From contig JAGZSY010000030.1 in the NCBI GenBank assembly GCA_018380885.1, forward strand, positions 1 through 64,000: a stretch of 64,000 nucleotides of DNA. The letters run 5' to 3'. This document shows, one piece after another, positions 60,065 through 64,000 of this stretch. The stretch comes from Enterocloster asparagiformis. GTDB lineage: Bacteria > Bacillota > Clostridia > Lachnospirales > Lachnospiraceae. The stretch's first letter is position 1; the number at the start of each line of letters is the position of its first letter. Under the pieces are notes generated by a model. The model was not told the origin of the DNA, did no database searches, and worked only from the letters and a program-made list of their open reading frames with translations. Position numbers and translations under genes: made by a program.

Positions 60065-60790
60065 TTGAATACCAGGACCTTTAGATATTTTTTGCGGATT
60101 GGTGCCGTGTGCTCGATACTTACGCTGGCGGCGCCCCTGACAGCTCTGGCGGCCATCGGCCCGGGTTTTGAACCGGGAACTTATGTGGCCACTGTCACAG
60201 CCGACAGCGTGAACATCAACAAGAGCCGGGACAGCGAAGAGGTCCTTGTCACTGCGAAAGCAGGCGATACATACGAAGTGTTGGAAGATATGGGAAACGG
60301 ATGGATGAAGGTCAGGGTTATGGACTCGGAGGGCTATATGCCGGTGTCCGGCAACGCCGCGGTGGAGGAAGTCGCCGGGGATGAGATGGCCGAGATCCAG
60401 GAGGAGGCGATCACCTCGTCCAACAGCTACCGCCGCCAGCAGGTGGTGGATTACGCGCTACAGTTTGTGGGCGGGCGCTACCGCTACGGCGGGTCGGATC
60501 CCCACAGCGGCGTGGACTGCTCCGGCTTCACCCGCTACGTGCTGCAGAATGCGGCCGGCGTTGGCATGAGCCGTTCGTCCGGTTCTCAGGCCGCTCAGGG
60601 CTCGTCCATCAGCGTGGATCAGATGCAGCCCGGGGATCTTCTGTTCTACGGCAGCGGCAGCCGCATCAACCATGTGGCGATGTACATAGGCAACGGCCAG
60701 ATTGTCCACGCATCCACCGAGCGGACCGGTATCACCATTTCGCCGTGGAACTACAGGACTCCGGTCAAAATTACAAGCGTGCTGGGATAG
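60065..60790 (+). CDS. Secreted SH3-NlpC/P60 cell-wall hydrolase, paralogue
   Basis: A second C40 endopeptidase, about 241 residues. A signal peptide runs to about residue 29 (LAAPLTALAA), the SH3b-like domain covers about 40-100 (TADSVNINKSRDSEEVLVTA), a short linker follows, and NlpC/P60 covers about 125-240 with catalytic Cys in GVDCSGFTRYV and His in INHVAMYIGNGQIVHAS. It starts at TTG 60065, 6 bases after AGGAG (TTG 60062 is too close). The catalytic domain is nearly the same as in the preceding gene while the SH3 part differs, which indicates tandem duplication. Own promoter, WalR-like site and terminator. Confidence 0.9.
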   Translation: MNTRTFRYFLRIGAVCSILTLAAPLTALAAIGPGFEPGTYVATVTADSVNINKSRDSEEVLVTAKAGDTYEVLEDMGNGWMKVRVMDSEGYMPVSGNAAVEEVAGDEMAEIQEEAITSSNSYRRQQVVDYALQFVGGRYRYGGSDPHSGVDCSGFTRYVLQNAAGVGMSRSSGSQAAQGSSISVDQMQPGDLLFYGSGSRINHVAMYIGNGQIVHASTERTGITISPWNYRTPVKITSVLG

Positions 60791-60827
60791 ATAAATTTCA
60801 GATAAAGGATATTCAAGAAGGATTGAG

Positions 60828-60861
60828 AAAAGCCGGGAGCGGTGTGCTGCTCCCGGCTTTT
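60828..60861 (+). terminator. Terminator after the second NlpC/P60 gene
   Basis: A perfect 13-base-pair stem: AAAAGCCGGGAGC (60828-60840) with GCTCCCGGCTTTT (60849-60861), ending in TTTT. Confidence 0.9.
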
Positions 60862-61010
60862 CCCTATTTAAAACCGGAAATGGGGTGAGGAGAGAATTAA
60901 CCGTTTCATCCGGAAAATGTAAGAAATAAGAAAAGAACGCGGACGGAATCCCTGTTATGATAAAATTAGATAACCGGAGGGAACGTGAGTTGGAGAGAGG
61001 AGGAATTGCT

Positions 61011-62570
61011 ATGAGGAAAAGCGCGGTATCCGTGCTTGTGGCCGCGGGTCTGATGTGCGCCGCGCTGTCCGGCTGCAAGGCGGGCGAGTCACCGCCGGCG
61101 GAGCCGGTGACCGGTGCGGAAGCGGTGACCAGTGCGGAAGCAGAACACGCCGGTGCGGAAGGAACGGCGGGAGAGGCCGGGGCGGAAACGGCAGACGGGG
61201 CGGAGGACCAGGAGACAAAATCCGAGGAAGAGCAACAAATCTTGGCTCTGCCGTATCAGTTTGTCAGAAAATATGGAATCATCAAGTCGGAATATCCGGT
61301 TTATGAACTTGATGCCCCTGTCGAGCACAGGCTGCCTGAGAAAGAAAAGAACGTATCTCTTACGTTCGCGGTCGGTCAAGGGCGGGAGTTGATCGCCAGC
61401 ATGGTTATGATGGACGATTCGGAGATTGAGACCATGGGGGCGGATGAGGAGCCGCCGGCGGACGGCATGTATCACACGCTGCTGGACGGGACCAAGGTGA
61501 TATCGGGCAGATACCAGGACCAGCTATGGGAGTCGGGCGAGGGCCTGTTTCTGACGGGGCCCGGTCTCCCGGAGGATGGGATCAAACCCCAGAAATCCAT
61601 GTATGTTACTGACGTTGAATATTTTGGGGCTTACGGGCAAATGCGCTACATCATCTTAGCCAGGTTTGAGATTCCGCCTGTCCCTGGTGATGAGAACGAG
61701 CTGTCCGGTTATGCCCTCCGGCTGCTCGATTTTGAAAAACCGCTGGAGTTTACCATGAAGCGCGCGCCTGAATATGGGACGCTGGAAGAATTGGCGGAAA
61801 AGGAGCGCGCAACTATGGATACCCATGACGGAATTTCGATTATAAGTATGGGCGAAAGGGTAAAAGAGGGGATTCTGGTTTCCTGGTATCTGTACAGCGA
61901 AGAGGAACGCCGGGTCAGTATTACCTACACGCCGCCGTTTCAGAAGGTCGATTGGCCGGTCATCACCAACCAGGGCAAGGAATATCCCATCAAGCAATTG
62001 CGCACCAATCCCTATTTGGACAATCCGGGATTCTACCGGCTTTCGGAGGTCAGGCGGTATGGGCTGCGTTTACAGTGTATGTTCGACGTTCCGCCGGAGG
62101 AGCGGAGCAAGGAGTTTCAGATGGAGATTCCGGGAATCACGTTTTTGGACCATGGGGAGTCCCGGCAGGTTACGCTGGCGATCCCTGAGGATTATGAAGC
62201 GCTGAGCGAGGATATCACCTGGAAGGAAGGGTCTGTGCGCATTCTTGGCATTACCAGGATGAAGGAGCCCCAGACCGTGGAGAGCGCGTCCGGCCAGGGA
62301 GAAACCCAGGCAATCCCGCGCCCAGCCGTGTACATCGATGTGGCGGCGGTGCATGGGGATAAGAACCTTGCGTTAAGGCGCCTGTTCTGCCAGAGAAAGC
62401 GGCCGTGGACCGGATGGGAACATGAGCGCTACGACTTTGACGATCAGGGAAACCTGAGCGGTTTCCGGGTCTTTTACGAGGAGGGCGACGAGTCGGTCAC
62501 GCTGAAATTCGACGAGCCCGCGTTTTATTGGAACCAGCCCTATGTGATGGAGCTTGTGCTGCCGGATTAG
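61011..62570 (+). CDS. Hypothetical lipoprotein
   Basis: A 519-residue predicted lipoprotein with signal peptide and lipobox ALSGC (Cys23), then a low-complexity Ala/Glu/Gly/Thr linker (residues 25-75) that probably spans the wall. The rest is soluble and beta-rich (VSLTFAVGQGRELIASM, MRYIILARFEIPPVPG, SWYLYSEEERRVSITYTPPF), perhaps two immunoglobulin-like halves. I cannot assign a family. The ATG at 61011 follows GAGAGGAGG. It stands alone after the hydrolases; base composition is somewhat more AT-rich than the neighbours in its middle part. Confidence 0.78.
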   Translation: MRKSAVSVLVAAGLMCAALSGCKAGESPPAEPVTGAEAVTSAEAEHAGAEGTAGEAGAETADGAEDQETKSEEEQQILALPYQFVRKYGIIKSEYPVYELDAPVEHRLPEKEKNVSLTFAVGQGRELIASMVMMDDSEIETMGADEEPPADGMYHTLLDGTKVISGRYQDQLWESGEGLFLTGPGLPEDGIKPQKSMYVTDVEYFGAYGQMRYIILARFEIPPVPGDENELSGYALRLLDFEKPLEFTMKRAPEYGTLEELAEKERATMDTHDGISIISMGERVKEGILVSWYLYSEEERRVSITYTPPFQKVDWPVITNQGKEYPIKQLRTNPYLDNPGFYRLSEVRRYGLRLQCMFDVPPEERSKEFQMEIPGITFLDHGESRQVTLAIPEDYEALSEDITWKEGSVRILGITRMKEPQTVESASGQGETQAIPRPAVYIDVAAVHGDKNLALRRLFCQRKRPWTGWEHERYDFDDQGNLSGFRVFYEEGDESVTLKFDEPAFYWNQPYVMELVLPD

Positions 62571-62577
62571 ACGCCGG

Positions 62578-62697
62578 CAGAGTGTCGACAAAAGTCGACA
62601 CTCTGTGAAATTCATGGCTACGCCATAAATTTCAGTTCCGAAAGGACGAAATGCCGATTTCCTCGTACAAGGGCTTTCAGCCCCTAGAAATCGGCAT
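62578..62697 (+). other. Three consecutive stem-loops
   Basis: CAGAGTGTCGAC/GTCGACACTCTG (62578-62605, loop AAAA); GAAATTCATGGC/GCCATAAATTTC (62607-62633); ATGCCGATTTC/GAAATCGGCAT (62651-62697) with GGGCT/AGCCC inside. No T run follows the first two. The GTCGACACTCTG end is echoed at 62758-62769 (GTCGATATTCTG). This could be a structured RNA or a small non-coding mobile element. No gene lies in it. Confidence 0.5.
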
Positions 62698-62770
62698 CCT
62701 ACGTGAATTTAGTTTCAGGACTCTGTCCTCGAGCTCCTGTCTCAACAATTTGACTTTGTCGATATTCTGA

Positions 62771-62801
62771 CGGCAGGCCCGTGTATGGCCTGCCGGTTTT
62801 T
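62771..62801 (+). terminator. Terminator in the 650-base non-coding stretch
   Basis: CGGCAGGCC (62771-62779) pairs with GGCCTGCCG (62787-62795), followed by five T. It is 200 bases after the lipoprotein stop and may be that gene's terminator. Confidence 0.8.
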
Positions 62802-62816
62802 CGACTGGTGAGTATT

Positions 62817-62829
62817 GGGGGGGGGGGGG
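62817..62829 (+). repeat. G13 homopolymer
   Basis: Thirteen G in a row between ATT and TATACC. It lies outside any gene. Such tracts slip in replication and in sequencing, so the true length is uncertain. Confidence 0.8.
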
Positions 62830-62888
62830 TATACCTTTCCCGGGATGGACAAATTTCGACGGGATGGTGCGGCTTTATCAGGACAGAA

Positions 62889-62926
62889 AAAACGCCGAGA
62901 TAGGGGAGCTATCCGGCGTTTTCTCA
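62889..62926 (+). terminator. Hairpin with T run
   Basis: AAAACGCCG plus GATAG (62889-62903) pairs with CTATC plus CGGCGTTTT (62909-62922), one A bulge, then TCT. It could end a transcript running from the G-tract region, or be the foot of the same intergenic element. Confidence 0.6.
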
Positions 62927-62951
62927 AGGGGAGTATAAATAATTAATAAGG

Positions 62952-62988
62952 ATGAGGCAATGGTTTAAGGGAAACCATTTTTCCTCAT
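62952..62988 (+). other. Hairpin in the upstream region
   Basis: ATGAGG (62952-62957) and AATGGTTT (62959-62966) pair with AAACCATT (62972-62979) and CCTCAT (62983-62988). The function is unknown. Bases 62989-63120 contain an AT-rich patch and a small inverted repeat (AACCG/CGGTT near 63049-63066) but no gene. Confidence 0.4.
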
Positions 62989-63120
62989 ATTAGTTATAAT
63001 ATATTTTCCGCGAAAAAGCAATACCTTTTTGCCGGTGGGAGCGGGTGGAAAACCGCTTAAAACGGTTATTTTTCAATAGCAGCCTTCAAACGGGCGGCGT
63101 CTGTGGGGCTTCTCTGCGAC

Positions 63121-63141
63121 ATTATTCCGTTCTGGAATAAT
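63121..63141 (+). promoter_or_regulatory. Dyad ATTATTCC-N5-GGAATAAT, possible operator
   Basis: An exact inverted repeat with 8-base arms (63121-63128, 63134-63141) about 80 bases before the phosphoglycerate-mutase-like start. A likely -10 for that gene, TACTAT, is at 63181-63186, with only weak -35 options, so the dyad sits where an activator or repressor would bind. The protein is unknown. Confidence 0.42.
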
Positions 63142-63221
63142 TGTTACAACTTATCCGAATTAGACATGAGAGCCAAAAGATACTATGCTTAAGAAAAAAT
63201 AAGCTTACAGGAGGTATCACA

Positions 63222-64000
63222 ATGTCGCAACCGCAATACGGCGGCGCTTCCCTGGCGGAGGCTGTCAAAGGCGCTTATGCTAAAGGAATGGACGATTATC
63301 ATATGGAACCCTTGGTTTTGACGGAGGGCGGAAGGCCTGTGGGAAGGATTGCAGACGGGGACAGCGTGATTTTCTGCTGCCGGCGCGGCGAGCGGGAAAT
63401 CGAGCTGACCGACATGTTCACTGACCCTGGGTTCGACAAGTTTCCCTGCCGCCGGCTGAAGGGCCTGTATTTCGCGATCATGACCCTGTACCATGAAAAA
63501 TTTAAGGATTTACCCATTGCATTCGCGCCCTCCCATGTGGAAAAGCCGCTGGCGCAGGTGCTCTCCCAGGCGGGCAAAAGCCAGCTCCACTGCGCGGAGT
63601 CCGAAAAGTTCGCCCATGTGACCTTTTTCTTAAACGGCGGGGAAAATGCTCCGTTTCCCGGCGAGACGGACCTGTGTATCCCGTCCCCCAAGGGTATCCC
63701 CTTTGACCAGAAGCCGGAGCTGGCTCTGCCGGAGGTGGCGGACACGGTGATCGGCGCCCTGGGCCGGTACGACTTTATCGTGACAAATTTTGCTAACGGG
63801 GACGTGATCGGGCATACGCTCAATTCTGACGCAAAAATTACCGCATGCGGCGATGTCAGCCGTCACTTGGGCCGCGTGGTGGAAGCTGCGCTGGGGCAAG
63901 ACTATGTGGTGGCGATCACTGCGGATCACGGGAACATCGAAAATCTCCGCACCCCGGATGGCAGGCCGGACGGCGCCCACACGGACAACCAGGTGGCCTT
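63222..64000 (+). CDS. iPGM-like protein lacking the N-terminal part (runs off window)
   Basis: 259 codons are present; the gene continues past the window. It resembles the later two thirds of cofactor-independent phosphoglycerate mutase (GpmI, alkaline-phosphatase superfamily): FAHVTFFLNGGENAPFPGE, then SPKGIPFDQKPELALPEV, TNFANGDVIGHT and the metal-site ITADHGNIENL. The ATG at 63222 has AGGAGGT 5 bases upstream, so translation truly begins here. The usual N-terminal domain with the first metal Asp and the catalytic Ser is missing, and the region normally reading NFR is CCRRGER. So it is probably not a working mutase of the standard kind; a specialised homologue or partner is possible. Confidence 0.75.
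   Translation, partial: MSQPQYGGASLAEAVKGAYAKGMDDYHMEPLVLTEGGRPVGRIADGDSVIFCCRRGEREIELTDMFTDPGFDKFPCRRLKGLYFAIMTLYHEKFKDLPIAFAPSHVEKPLAQVLSQAGKSQLHCAESEKFAHVTFFLNGGENAPFPGETDLCIPSPKGIPFDQKPELALPEVADTVIGALGRYDFIVTNFANGDVIGHTLNSDAKITACGDVSRHLGRVVEAALGQDYVVAITADHGNIENLRTPDGRPDGAHTDNQVA

Noticed and set aside
1..64000. tRNA, rRNA, CRISPR array, prophage or insertion sequence
   Set aside because: No cloverleaf with CCA end, no spaced direct repeats of CRISPR type and no transposase or integrase motif were seen; a tRNA could still be missed by eye.

Overview
The window looks like chromosomal DNA from a GC-rich member of the Clostridia, most likely a gut Lachnospiraceae of the Enterocloster/Hungatella type. 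This is an inference from gene content and order: recA-recX-rny, a class III fructose-1,6-bisphosphatase, serC-serA-DUF1015, many strong AGGAGG ribosome sites, GTG/TTG starts, sigma-A type promoters and hairpin-plus-T terminators. I saw no rRNA, tRNA, CRISPR array, phage or intact insertion sequence.

Layout. 1-3.9 kb: SOS-controlled recA (LexA-type box), recX and the RNase Y gene. 3.9-12.7 kb: a large regulator with two GntR-type winged helices, divergent from two very large soluble multi-PAS hybrid histidine kinases. 12.9-25.0 kb: a LysR-associated catabolic cluster with an SLC13-type anion transporter, an MmgE/PrpD enzyme, an opine-dehydrogenase-family enzyme, a maleate-isomerase/Asp-Glu-racemase-type enzyme, a cytoplasmic molybdopterin oxidoreductase with FAD and four-cluster Fe-S partners, a Pro-1 tautomerase, an ornithine-cyclodeaminase-family enzyme and MoeA. 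I cannot name its substrate; it is the best candidate here for an undescribed pathway. 25.0-37.9 kb: a two-component system divergent from a lipoprotein solute-binding protein with a propeller-like N-terminal half, two ABC permeases without an ATPase, a coiled-coil membrane-fusion protein, a MacB-core-like membrane protein (apparently frameshifted at a G7 tract), a secreted wall-binding-repeat protein, an M28 peptidase and a GNAT acetyltransferase.

38-47 kb: amino-acid biosynthesis, leuB-ilvD-ilvB and then serC-serA-DUF1015 from its own promoter with a long structured leader. 47-58.7 kb: a FUSC-type exporter preceded by a ten-codon leader peptide, a scar of C-terminal gene fragments, an M23 endopeptidase, an iron-type alcohol dehydrogenase, an MBL-fold hydrolase, lepB with an unknown partner, fbp with a DUF1700 protein, and a sugar-isomerase-like TIM barrel. 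58.7-64 kb: two tandem secreted SH3-NlpC/P60 cell-wall hydrolases sharing a WalR-like operator at their transcription starts, an unknown lipoprotein, a non-coding stretch full of stem-loops and a G13 run, and the start of an N-terminally shortened relative of cofactor-independent phosphoglycerate mutase that runs off the window.

All family assignments were made by reading motifs by eye. Promoters, terminators and operators are pattern matches. No search was run.
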